From Pontibacter ruber (GTDB taxonomy: Bacteria > Bacteroidota > Bacteroidia > Cytophagales > Hymenobacteraceae): a stretch of DNA of 64,000 nt. Positions 53,818 to 61,090 of this stretch are shown one piece after another. Where the stretch lies: the NCBI RefSeq assembly GCF_023630205.1, contig NZ_JALPRR010000003.1, positions 682,001-746,000 on the forward strand, written 5' to 3'. The first letter of the stretch is position 1. Each line of letters opens with the position of its first letter. A program made the translations under genes and the position numbers. The notes beneath the pieces are model-generated. The model had not been told where the DNA came from. It ran no database searches and saw only the letters and a list, made by a program, of their open reading frames with translations.

Positions 53818-54825
53818 ATGACTGAACCTACGATTTTAGCGATCGAATCTTCCTGCGACGAGACCTCTGCTGCCGTAATACGCGGCGGCAAGGTGTTGTC
53901 CAATATCATTGCCACACAAGCCGTTCACGAGAAGTATGGCGGTGTGGTGCCGGAGCTAGCTTCCCGTGCACATCAACAGAATATCATACCGGTTGTTTCG
54001 CAGGCCCTGGCTACTGCAAATGTAACTAAAAGTGAGTTAAATGCAGTGGCTTTCACGCGCGGTCCCGGATTATTAGGTGCCCTGCTGGTGGGCTGCTCGT
54101 TTGCCAAGTCGTTTGCGCTGGGGCTAAACATTCCGCTGATAGAGGTAAACCACATGCAGGCGCATATCCTGGCCCATTTTATAGACGACCCCAAGCCAAA
54201 GTTTCCGTTCCTGTGCCTGACCGTGAGCGGCGGCCATACCCAGATCGTGCACGTAAAAGACCACCTGGATATGGAGATCATCGGCCAGACAACGGACGAC
54301 GCCGTTGGCGAAGCTTTTGACAAGACGGCCAAAATGCTGGGCCTCCCGTATCCCGGTGGACCCATGCTGGACAAAGCTGCTGCTACCGGTAACCCGAAGG
54401 CGTTTCCTTTCCCGGTCGGGAACATGCCCAACTATGATTTCTCGTTCAGCGGGATCAAGACCTCCGTGTTATACTTCCTGAAAGATAAAACGAAAGAGAA
54501 CCCCAACTTTGTACAGGAGAATATGGCCGATATCTGTGCCAGTGTGCAGTATACGCTGATCAGGACATTATTGAAAAAGCTGGTAGAGGCCTCGAAAGAT
54601 CTGGGCATCAACGAAATTGCCATAGCCGGTGGAGTATCGGCTAACTCGGGTCTTCGGCAGACGCTGCAGGATTACGCCGGGAAGTATAACTGGAATGTGT
54701 ATATACCGGCCTTTCAGTACTGCACCGATAATGCAGGTATGATCGCGATGGCAGCTCATTTCCAGTACCTTAAAGGAGACTTCGCCGACCAGTACGTGAG
54801 CCCAGAGCCAAGGCTGAAGTTCTAG
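53818..54825 (+). CDS. tsaD: tRNA N6-threonylcarbamoyladenosine synthase subunit TsaD
   Basis: 335 residues, the normal length. It transfers the threonylcarbamoyl group to A37 of ANN-decoding tRNAs with TsaB and TsaE. Signs: ILAIESSCDETSAAV, GGVVPELASRAHQQNIIPVV, AFTRGPGLLGALLVG, the metal-binding VNHMQAHIL (His near 112 and 116), VSGGHTQIV, DDAVGEAFDKTAKMLGL YPGGP-type loop and AGGVSANSGLRQTL. It is divergent from tamB with start codons 3 bp apart, so its promoter must lie in the tamB coding sequence. Confidence 0.97.
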   Translation: MTEPTILAIESSCDETSAAVIRGGKVLSNIIATQAVHEKYGGVVPELASRAHQQNIIPVVSQALATANVTKSELNAVAFTRGPGLLGALLVGCSFAKSFALGLNIPLIEVNHMQAHILAHFIDDPKPKFPFLCLTVSGGHTQIVHVKDHLDMEIIGQTTDDAVGEAFDKTAKMLGLPYPGGPMLDKAAATGNPKAFPFPVGNMPNYDFSFSGIKTSVLYFLKDKTKENPNFVQENMADICASVQYTLIRTLLKKLVEASKDLGINEIAIAGGVSANSGLRQTLQDYAGKYNWNVYIPAFQYCTDNAGMIAMAAHFQYLKGDFADQYVSPEPRLKF

Positions 54826-54875
54826 GAAGCTAGAGAGTTAGAAAGTTAAAGAGGTTGAGAGTAACTAACCGAAAT

Positions 54876-54900
54876 TTCCCTCTTGTGAGGGGTAGGAAGG
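54876..54900. repeat. CCCCTACCCCTC...GAGGGG-type repeat, copy 1
   Basis: On the minus strand reads CCTTCCTACCCCTCACAAG then AGGGAA, a short palindrome of the same form as two copies at 57493-57520 and 57571-57600. Lies between tsaD and the FlK-like gene. Confidence 0.55.
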
Positions 54901-54926
54901 TAACAATTAACAACTAACAATTAGTA

Positions 54927-55322
54927 ATGAGAAATCCTTTTCGTCCCGGCGATAACAAAGTATACGTGAAGCATGTAACAGCAGCAGACTTTGCTCGTTT
55001 TGACGATGGGCTGGTGCATGCCGTCTGCTCTACGTTCTCGCTGGCGCAGGCTGCCGAATGGGCAGGCAGGTTGTTTGTGCTGGAGATGAAAGAAGAAGAT
55101 GAAGAAGGGATAGGTACTTTTCTGACGATCAACCACAAAAGCCCGGCATTTGAGGGGGAGGATGTCGTAATAACTGCCACCTTGAAATCGCAGGAGGGGC
55201 AGGAGGTGATCTGCAGCTACAAGGCTGTAGTAGGTGAACGCCTGGTGGCCGAGGGCGAAACCGGTCAGAAGATCTTAAAGAAAGAAAAACTAGCCAGAGT
55301 TCTGGCTCCTAAGAAAGTATAA
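54927..55322 (+). CDS. Hotdog-fold thioesterase, FlK-like
   Basis: 131 residues. GDNKVYVKHVTAADFARFDDGLVHAVCSTFSLAQAAEWAGRLFVLEM, then GIGTFLTINHKSPAFEGEDVVITATLKSQEGQEVICSYKAVVGERLVAEGETGQKIL. The central THR/Glu/His layout of FlK (fluoroacetyl-CoA thioesterase) is partly seen: helix Glu in AEWAGRLF and His in INHKSPAF. Members hydrolyse small acyl-CoAs. It touches smpB directly (stop then ATG), and that adjacency, between tsaD and smpB, may be a conserved Cytophagia arrangement. Confidence 0.8.
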   Translation: MRNPFRPGDNKVYVKHVTAADFARFDDGLVHAVCSTFSLAQAAEWAGRLFVLEMKEEDEEGIGTFLTINHKSPAFEGEDVVITATLKSQEGQEVICSYKAVVGERLVAEGETGQKILKKEKLARVLAPKKV

Positions 55323-55790
55323 ATGGCAAAAGAGAAAGACAGGATACAGAAGCATGTGAACATCGTAAACCGCCGTGCTTCCTTCGAGTACCAGTTCCTG
55401 GACAAGTATACCGCAGGCGTTATGCTGATGGGCACAGAGATCAAATCGATACGCGAAGGCAAGGTAAACATGCAGGATGGCTACTGCGTGTTCCATAACG
55501 ACGAGCTGTGGCTGCACAACGTGCATATTTCTACCTATACCGAGGGTACTCATTACAACCACGAGCCCATGCGTACACGCAAACTGCTGCTTAACAAGAG
55601 CGAACTACGCAAACTGGCCAATAAGTCTGAAGAGCAGGGGGTAACCATCATTCCCACCCGGATCTTTATCAACGACCGGGGCTTTGCCAAGGTAGAGATT
55701 GCGCTGGCCCGCGGCAAAAAGCTTTACGATAAGCGCGAAGACATCAAAGCCAAAGATGTGAAGCGTGAAATGGAGCGTAGCGGGTATTAA
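55323..55790 (+). CDS. smpB: SsrA-binding protein SmpB
   Basis: 155 residues. HVNIVNRRASFEYQFLDKYTAGVMLMGTEIKSIREGKVNMQDGYCVF is the oligonucleotide-binding barrel, with the tmRNA-contacting TEIKS. HINHTY-type HISTYTEGTHYNHEPMRTRKLLLNKSELRKL follows, and the basic tail KKLYDKREDIKAKDVKREMER enters the ribosomal mRNA channel. With tmRNA it rescues stalled ribosomes. The start codon follows the thioesterase stop with no gap. A short hairpin terminator follows. Confidence 0.98.
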   Translation: MAKEKDRIQKHVNIVNRRASFEYQFLDKYTAGVMLMGTEIKSIREGKVNMQDGYCVFHNDELWLHNVHISTYTEGTHYNHEPMRTRKLLLNKSELRKLANKSEEQGVTIIPTRIFINDRGFAKVEIALARGKKLYDKREDIKAKDVKREMERSGY

Positions 55791-55801
55791 GCGCTTACGC
55801 A

Positions 55802-55917
55802 CAATTATGAATTACGAATTAGAAATTAGAAATTAGGGCCAGTTTTACTGGCCTTTTCTATTTGAAGAGCTCCAGCAGGTATTTTTAATTCATAATTTCT
55901 AATTCATAATTAAAAAA
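55802..55917. repeat. AATTATGAATTA-family repeats in inverted orientation around a terminator
   Basis: The left block (55802-55834) is built from AATTATGAATTACGAATTAG-like words; the right block (about 55885-55917) reads as the reverse complement of a closely similar word series. Between them lies the smpB terminator. The same family precedes ffh at 6885-6921. The inverted arrangement could fold back over about 115 bases. Confidence 0.6.
55837..55853 (+). terminator. smpB terminator
   Basis: GGCCAG, loop TTTTA, CTGGCC, then TTTT. Short but followed by a T run; 47 bases past the smpB stop. Confidence 0.65.
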
Positions 55918-55918
55918 C

Positions 55919-56692
55919 GTGGAATACGGAATAAGCTTGCTGAGCTATGTGGCTTTGCGGGCAGAGACATCAGACAGGGCCGAAATAGTCACTCATATGC
56001 TCTTTGGGGAGTGTTACGAGGTAGTAGCCCGGCAGGATAATTGGGTTTGCGTGCAGCTTGCCTCAGACAACTACAAAGGCTGGATAGACTATAAGCAGCA
56101 CAACCCCGTAACGGTTGCCTATTACCAGGAGTGGAAAGCTGCTCAGCATCCCCGTGTACTGGAGGTGTTGCAGGTGGTCAGCAAAGAGGATGTTCGCATA
56201 CAGGTAGGGCTGGGAGCATACCTTCCTTTCCTGGAGGGGACACAGTTTAGGGTAGGGGAGGAGAGGTATACCTATAACGGCCTTGCCTCAGACCCAGCTG
56301 CGGAGTTGGTTCCAGAGAAGGTTGTAGAAGTAGCATACAACTTTCTGAGATCTCCATACTTATGGGGAGGAAAGTCGGTGTTCGGTATTGATTGCTCTGG
56401 GTTTACACAACAGGTTTTCGGAGTGTGCGGCTATCAACTTCCGCGCGATGCCTACCAGCAGGTTGCGTGCGGCGAGGAAGTGCATTTTGCCAACCAGACC
56501 AAGCCAGGCGACCTTGCTTTCTTCGCAAACTCGGAAGGCCGGGTTACGCATGTCGGCATTATGCTTGATGGCCAGCGCATCATGCACGCGCACGGCGAGG
56601 TGCGCATCGATACCCTCGATCATAATGGTATTTACAACAGCGATCTCAAACGCTATACCCACCAACTCCGCATCATCAAGCGTATTTTTTAG
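55919..56692 (+). CDS. NlpC/P60 (C40) cell-wall peptidase
   Basis: 257 residues, start GTG. Two SH3-like modules (YGISLLSYVALRAETSDRAEIVTHMLFGECYEVVARQDNWVCVQL and the second near 85-130) precede the C40 domain. Catalytic Cys near 159 in FGIDCSGFTQQVFG, His near 211 in RVTHVGIMLDG, third polar residue His in IMHAHGEVRID. These enzymes cut gamma-D-Glu-diaminopimelate bonds in peptidoglycan peptides. No signal peptide is visible from this start, so it may act on recycled cytosolic muropeptides, like YkfC-type enzymes (inference). Confidence 0.9.
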   Translation: MEYGISLLSYVALRAETSDRAEIVTHMLFGECYEVVARQDNWVCVQLASDNYKGWIDYKQHNPVTVAYYQEWKAAQHPRVLEVLQVVSKEDVRIQVGLGAYLPFLEGTQFRVGEERYTYNGLASDPAAELVPEKVVEVAYNFLRSPYLWGGKSVFGIDCSGFTQQVFGVCGYQLPRDAYQQVACGEEVHFANQTKPGDLAFFANSEGRVTHVGIMLDGQRIMHAHGEVRIDTLDHNGIYNSDLKRYTHQLRIIKRIF

Positions 56693-56706
56693 TAAGTGGC
56701 TGTTTT

Positions 56707-56766
56707 TTCTCTGAACTTAGGCTGTAAGTTGTTGGTTTTCTTTCGTATAAGCCTAAGTTCAGAGAA
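56707..56766. repeat. 17-bp perfect inverted repeat before the HNH gene
   Basis: TTCTCTGAACTTAGGCT (56707-56723) and its exact complement at 56750-56766, with a 26-base spacer. The right arm ends 5 bases before the HNH start codon, so the hairpin would cover the ribosome entry region. No T run follows, so it is not a standard terminator for the C40 gene. Confidence 0.7.
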
Positions 56767-56771
56767 GAGTC

Positions 56772-57275
56772 ATGAAAAATCGCGTGCTTATACTTAATCA
56801 GGATTTTAGTGCTATCGCGGTTTGCACGGTACATAAAGCTTTTCTTCTCGTTTACCTCGAGAAAGCCGAAATGGTAACCAAAGCAAAAGATTATTACCTG
56901 CATACTGTCAGTCATACCTATCCTGTCCCTTCTGTTATCCGCCTTCAGAACTATGTGCGGGTGCCCTATCATGGCATTGCCCTTAGCCGCCATAACATCA
57001 TGCGCCGCGACAACTATGCCTGCCAGTACTGCGGAGCTGCCAAGAACCTGACACTTGACCATCTGCTGCCCCGCTCCAGGGGTGGGGAGACATCGTGGTA
57101 TAATCTGGTAACAGCTTGCATGCGCTGCAATACCCGCAAAGGCGATAGAACGCCCGAAGAAGCCGGCCTTAAACTCCTTCAGAAACCAAAGAAGCCTTCG
57201 CTCCAATCCTTCCTTAAACTGCACCTGGATATGCACAACGAAGACTGGCGTGTGTACCTCGGGTTGGAAAAATAA
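56772..57275 (+). CDS. HNH endonuclease-family protein
   Basis: 167 residues. The HNH core has zinc pair CQYCG (near 85-88), LTLDHLLPRSRGGETSWYNLVTACMRCNTRKGDRTPEEAGL, with the catalytic DH pair and the second zinc pair CMRC. The N-terminal about 80 residues (NRVLILNQDFSAIAVCTVHKAFLLVYLEKAEMV) are the common companion domain of this chromosomal family, found widely in Bacteroidota as single copies. Physiological role unknown; no restriction-modification partner or toxin-like neighbour is seen. A 17-bp inverted repeat precedes it. Confidence 0.9.
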   Translation: MKNRVLILNQDFSAIAVCTVHKAFLLVYLEKAEMVTKAKDYYLHTVSHTYPVPSVIRLQNYVRVPYHGIALSRHNIMRRDNYACQYCGAAKNLTLDHLLPRSRGGETSWYNLVTACMRCNTRKGDRTPEEAGLKLLQKPKKPSLQSFLKLHLDMHNEDWRVYLGLEK

Positions 57276-57492
57276 GTTGTAATATAGTGTTACTAATATA
57301 TTTAGCAGGTGTGTTTTAAGTGTGTGTAAATCAGTTGGTAGTAGTCTTGTAGGTTTGCTGTTGGTGGAAGTGATGATTTGGATTGTTCGTTATTAGCTTT
57401 GATAGCGTATGTAAGCGGTATTTTGAGGGTTTGGGTTTTCACTTCTGCTGTTAGTTGGGCTTGTAGGAGAGATGTCGACTCAAGTATAGACA

Positions 57493-57600
57493 CACCCCTG
57501 CACCCCTTTCAAGAGGGGAATTGCTGCTTATTGCCTCTTTTCAAGTATAAGTTTGATGGCTGCTGTTGGTCATCCCCCTACCCCCCCTTCAAAGGGGGAC
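57493..57600. repeat. CCCCTACCCC...GGGG-type repeats, copies 2 and 3
   Basis: 57493-57520 (CACCCCTGCACCCCTTTC then AAGAGGGGAA) and 57571-57600 (CATCCCCCTACCCCCCC then TTCAAAGGGGGAC). Each can fold as a short hairpin with a TTCAA loop. Same family as 54876-54900. Similar hairpins recur in many bacterial genomes. Confidence 0.6.
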
Positions 57601-57679
57601 TTGGTTCCCGTTGCATAGCCGCTCACGAAGCAGTGATGTTTCCAGTCCTTGGGTTGAGCGCCTATGCGAGTTTTTCCGG

Positions 57680-57725
57680 TGTTGCGTGAGCAACATTGCG
57701 ACGATAGGAGCAAAGGAAAAGCTCC
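57680..57725. repeat. Adjacent hairpins in GC-rich block
   Basis: TGTTGC-GTGA-GCAACA (57680-57695) and GGAGC / GCTCC (57707-57725), followed by GC-rich sequence up to about 57770. The compact layout suggests a dispersed repeat unit or small structured RNA; no family recognised. Confidence 0.35.
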
Positions 57726-58112
57726 CAGCGCGATGCCTGAGGACGAGGCCCCGCGGCCCTGAGCGTGCCAAATTATAAAATGAAACTACAGGCAAGTAAA
57801 GCTGAGCAAGAAAGGCAACTACGAAGTGAAGTCTTGCTGGCTGCAAGTATAAGCTTCAACTATAGTTCTGAAGAAGGTTGGCAAGTCGGAAAGACAGAGT
57901 AAGAAAGTACTAGATGTACAGCTTCAGAACCCAAGCTAGTTGAGACATTACCATATTACAGATGTGTTAGGTACCTACACTTATATATGAGTAACTATTT
58001 GCAATATATAGTATACACTTATCCTTGATAGCACACCCTTTACTAATTCCTGCACTGCCTTTACTCCCGATAAGTATACTTCCGGATTTTACATCGAACT
58101 AAAGCGGTTTAA

Positions 58113-58145
58113 TTTGGCTTATAATCAAAGTATTTATTACTTTTG
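58113..58145 (+). promoter_or_regulatory. rpsA promoter
   Basis: TTTG at 58113-58116, 21-base spacer, TACTTTTG at 58138-58145: a full match to the Bacteroidota housekeeping promoter. Transcription would start near 58152, giving a leader of about 105 bases. Confidence 0.75.
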
Positions 58146-58166
58146 CGCTTTCATCCGGGTGGATGG

Positions 58167-58188
58167 CCCGAGGCACTTGTGTCGCGGG
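58167..58188 (+). promoter_or_regulatory. rpsA leader hairpin
   Basis: CCCGAGGCAC and GTGTCGCGGG pair in 9 of 10 positions with a 2-base loop; a smaller CATCC/GGATG stem precedes it. It lies in the predicted 5' leader and could serve feedback control by S1 (inference). Confidence 0.4.
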
Positions 58189-58256
58189 AAATGTAAAACT
58201 AAACCAAACCGGCCTATTGCTCTAAGTCGGTGGCTTCTCCAGAGCAGCAAAACATT

Positions 58257-60134
58257 ATGAGTAATTCTCCAGAAAATTTCGATTGGGACAAGTTTGAGTC
58301 TCAAGGTTTCGGCGGCGGCTACAGCAAAGAAGAGAAAGCCGAAATGGAAAAAATGTATGACGACACCCTGACTACCGTACAGGAGCAGGAGGTTGTTAAA
58401 GGAACTGTTGTTGGCATCACTGATCGTGACGTGATCCTGAACATCGGTTTCAAATCAGACGGCTTGGTTGCTACTTCAGAATTCAGAGATTTGCCTGATC
58501 TGAAAATCGGTGACGAAGTTGAAGTATTTATCGAAGACCAGGAAGATCCAAACGGTCAGCTTATCTTATCCCGTAAGAAAGCGAAAATCGTTTCTGCCTG
58601 GGCTAAAATTTACGATGCACTTGAGAATGACAACATTCTGGAAGGCGTTGTTAAGAGAAGAACCAAAGGTGGTCTTATCATGGACCTTTACGGTGTTGAA
58701 GCGTTCTTGCCAGGTTCTCAGATCGATGTTAAGCCAATCCGCGACTTCGATGTGTTTGTAGGTAAGAAAATGGAAGTGAAAGTTGTGAAAATCAACGCCG
58801 CTTTCGACAACGTGGTTGTATCTCACAAAGTACTTATCGAGAAAGACCTGGAGCAGCAGCGTGCCGCTATCCTGAACAACTTAGAGCGTGGTCAGGTACT
58901 GGAAGGCGTTATCAAGAACATGACAAACTTCGGTGTGTTCATCGACCTTGGTGGCGTAGACGGTCTGCTTCACATCACAGATATTTCATGGGGCCGTATC
59001 AACCACCCGGAAGAAGTATTGCAGCTTGATCAGAAAGTACAGGTAGTAGTACTTGACTTTGATGATGACAAGAAGCGTATTTCTCTTGGCATGAAGCAGC
59101 TTACTCCACATCCGTGGGACGCGCTTCCAGCTGAGATCGAGGTTGGCTCTAGAGTTAAAGGTAAGATCGTTAACGTTGCTGATTACGGCGCGTTCCTGGA
59201 GCTTATGCCAGGCGTTGAAGGTCTGATCCACGTTTCTGAAATGTCATGGTCACAGCACCTGCGCAACCCACAAGACTTCATCAAGCAAGGCGACGAGGTT
59301 GAAGCAGTTGTACTGACACTTGACCGCGAAGAGCGTAAGATGTCTCTGGGCATTAAGCAGCTTACTGAAGATCCTTGGACAAAAGAAGATGTGTTGACGA
59401 AATATGGTGTAGGCACTAAGCACACTGGTATTGTTCGCAACCTTACAAACTTCGGTCTGTTCCTGGAGCTTGAAGAAGGTGTAGACGGCCTGGTACACGT
59501 ATCTGACCTGTCCTGGACTAAGAAGATCAAGCACCCATCTGAGTTCGTGAAAGTTGGTGACAAGCTGGATGTAGTTGTTCTGGAGCTTGATGTTCCTAAC
59601 AGAAGACTTGCCCTTGGCCACAAGCAACTGGAGGAGAACCCATGGGATACATTCGAAACTGTATTCAACATCGGATCTGTACACAAAGCAACTGTACTTG
59701 AGAAATCAGACAGAGGTGCTACACTGGAGCTGCCTTACGGTATCGAAGGTTTCGCATTCCCGAAAGGTCTTGCAAAAGAAGACGGTTCTCAGGTAGAAGC
59801 TGGTGACACCCTTGACTTCCGTGTAACTGAATTCTCTAAAGACGATCGTAAGATCATTCTTTCGCACACTGCTACTTTCTCTGAAGCTGACAATGCGCGT
59901 GTAGCAAAAGCTACTAAGAAAGCTGCTCCTGCTGCAGGTGAGAAGAAAGAGCCAAAAGCTCCTAAAGTTCAGAAAGAAGCAGATCGTTCTACTCTTGGTG
60001 ACCTGGATGCTCTTTCTGCCCTGAAAGAGAAGATGATGGACAACGAGAAAGAAGCTGGTGTTAAGAAGTTAGAAGCTGCTGCTGCTAAAAAAGCACAAGG
60101 TTCTGACGAAGCATCTGAAGAGAACAACGCTTAG
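58257..60134 (+). CDS. rpsA: 30S ribosomal protein S1
   Basis: 625 residues from MSNSPENFDW; a GTG nine codons upstream is in frame but less likely. Six S1 RNA-binding repeats are visible, with cores VVGITDRDVILNIG, KRRTKGGLIMDLYG, KNMTNFGVFIDLGGVDGLLHITDISWG, VNVADYGAFLELMPGVEGLIHVSEMSW, RNLTNFGLFLELEEGVDGLVHVSDLSW and LEKSDRGATLELPYGIEGF. A Lys/Ala-rich tail ends the protein. S1 brings mRNA to the 30S subunit. Codon use is strongly biased towards GTT, GCT and CTG-type codons and there is no AAGTATA heptamer, as expected for a highly expressed gene. Confidence 0.97.
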   Translation: MSNSPENFDWDKFESQGFGGGYSKEEKAEMEKMYDDTLTTVQEQEVVKGTVVGITDRDVILNIGFKSDGLVATSEFRDLPDLKIGDEVEVFIEDQEDPNGQLILSRKKAKIVSAWAKIYDALENDNILEGVVKRRTKGGLIMDLYGVEAFLPGSQIDVKPIRDFDVFVGKKMEVKVVKINAAFDNVVVSHKVLIEKDLEQQRAAILNNLERGQVLEGVIKNMTNFGVFIDLGGVDGLLHITDISWGRINHPEEVLQLDQKVQVVVLDFDDDKKRISLGMKQLTPHPWDALPAEIEVGSRVKGKIVNVADYGAFLELMPGVEGLIHVSEMSWSQHLRNPQDFIKQGDEVEAVVLTLDREERKMSLGIKQLTEDPWTKEDVLTKYGVGTKHTGIVRNLTNFGLFLELEEGVDGLVHVSDLSWTKKIKHPSEFVKVGDKLDVVVLELDVPNRRLALGHKQLEENPWDTFETVFNIGSVHKATVLEKSDRGATLELPYGIEGFAFPKGLAKEDGSQVEAGDTLDFRVTEFSKDDRKIILSHTATFSEADNARVAKATKKAAPAAGEKKEPKAPKVQKEADRSTLGDLDALSALKEKMMDNEKEAGVKKLEAAAAKKAQGSDEASEENNA

Positions 60135-60154
60135 TTTTAAGCTTGTATCATAGT

Positions 60155-60182
60155 AAAAGCCCCGGAGCAATCCGGGGCTTTT
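60155..60182 (+). terminator. rpsA terminator
   Basis: AAAAGCCCCGGA, loop GCAA, TCCGGGGCTTTT, then TTG and TTTTA. Twelve perfect pairs, a GNRA loop and a T run: a textbook intrinsic terminator. Confidence 0.95.
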
Positions 60183-60372
60183 TTGTTTTATACTTGTACA
60201 AAGTATAAATTGAAGTATAAATGTTAATTTGCTGAAGTATGTGTGATGATGTCCATTTGTGCTTTGGTTTAAACACCAAGGTTATTAAGAATGTCATTAT
60301 ACTTAAAATACAGATAACAGTCATAGTGACGTTTATCCAGAAGTAGGCAGCAATTGTAATCAAGAATTTAAA

Positions 60373-60663
60373 ATGAAGATTCGGATTAATTTATTCAAGA
60401 ATATTCTGTTAGGAATAATAATAATCTTCCTCGACTTGGTTGTTTATTTGCTTCTTGGAACAATGATGATGGGCTACGACGACTCCTATGATGAGAGCAA
60501 AGGTGAGTACTGGAGTTGGGAGAGTATGAACGACTTTGACAAAGCAGTTGTAGTCGGACTCTACTTTTGGCATGCAGTAAACATCGTCGGGATATGCTAT
60601 CTAATCTACAAGTTTATAAAAGGAACTAAGCAGCGGACAGAAACTGCATTGACCGACAGCTAA
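60373..60663 (+). CDS. Small two-helix membrane protein, unknown
   Basis: 96 residues. Helix one is LLGIIIIFLDLVVYLLLGTMMM, an acidic loop follows (GYDDSYDESKGEYWSWES), then helix two AVVVGLYFWHAVNIVGICYLIYKF and a polar tail. No family recognised. It is AT-rich, stands alone, and is followed at 60744-60809 by an attC-like palindrome, so it may be an integron-type gene cassette (inference). Confidence 0.6.
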   Translation: MKIRINLFKNILLGIIIIFLDLVVYLLLGTMMMGYDDSYDESKGEYWSWESMNDFDKAVVVGLYFWHAVNIVGICYLIYKFIKGTKQRTETALTDS

Positions 60664-60743
60664 TAATACTTTGAAAAAGGTATAATTGCTGTTTTTGACC
60701 TATTTTCTGGAAAAGAGGCGGGAAATGGAAAGAAACAACTTCT

Positions 60744-60809
60744 GCCAACAAGGTGTAAGCGTCAGCTTCGGCCGCCGGCCTTCGCCGTCGTTTACACTTG
60801 ACGTTATAC
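60744..60809. repeat. attC-like imperfect palindrome
   Basis: Outer AAC (in GCCAAC, 60744-60749) and GTT (in GTTATAC, 60803-60809) resemble the R'' and R' boxes of integron recombination sites. Inside, CAAGGTGTAA pairs with TTACACTTG leaving one extrahelical base, then GGCC (60770-60773) pairs with GGCC (60777-60780) across interrupted pairs. Length 66 bases. The boxes match RYYYAAC/GTTRRRY only in part, so this is a candidate. No integrase gene is in the window. Confidence 0.4.
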
Positions 60810-61052
60810 TAAACAAGGCAATAAAAAGCGGCTTTTTTTCGACAAAAGAAATCTAAGTTAAACGATAGAGCCAGCACATAGCTTCAAATAATTACGCCTG
60901 AGCATTTTAGCCTGTATCAACACAAGCTGCAATAATTTAACGGCCTTCCTGCATAATATCTGCTGCTAATACCGTTATACCTTTTGTATTTATCACATTT
61001 CTTCCGAGCAAGTTTTTTTAAATTCTACTTCCTATAACTGAATATGAAACCT

Positions 61053-61060
61053 TATTTTTG
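61053..61060 (+). promoter_or_regulatory. Candidate -7 element for serine hydrolase
   Basis: TATTTTTG matches TANNTTTG, 30 bases before the ATG at 61091. No TTTG at the right -33 spacing. Confidence 0.35.
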
Positions 61061-61090
61061 TAACAGGATCTCGTGTTGGTAGTTTCAGGT

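Larger units (their letters stand above)
57276..58256. other. Repeat-rich intergenic region before rpsA
   Basis: No convincing gene. Contains two GC-rich CCCC...GGGG palindromes (57493-57600), a multi-hairpin block (57680-57770), five AAGTATA/TATACTT heptamers, including a full AAGTATACTT palindrome at 58071-58080, and the rpsA promoter and leader. Open frames here are built of repeat sequence. Confidence 0.6.
60664..61090. other. Intergenic region with attC-like palindrome
   Basis: Holds the palindrome at 60744-60809 and a candidate -7 element at 61053-61060. The remaining bases show no gene. Confidence 0.5.

Noticed and set aside
57378..57846. Short open frames on both strands in the gap before rpsA
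   Set aside because: They translate repeat and palindrome sequence and have no protein-like pattern.
60148..60363. Possible 71-residue minus-strand gene after rpsA
   Set aside because: It includes the rpsA terminator in its end and is low-complexity hydrophobic sequence of AT-rich DNA.
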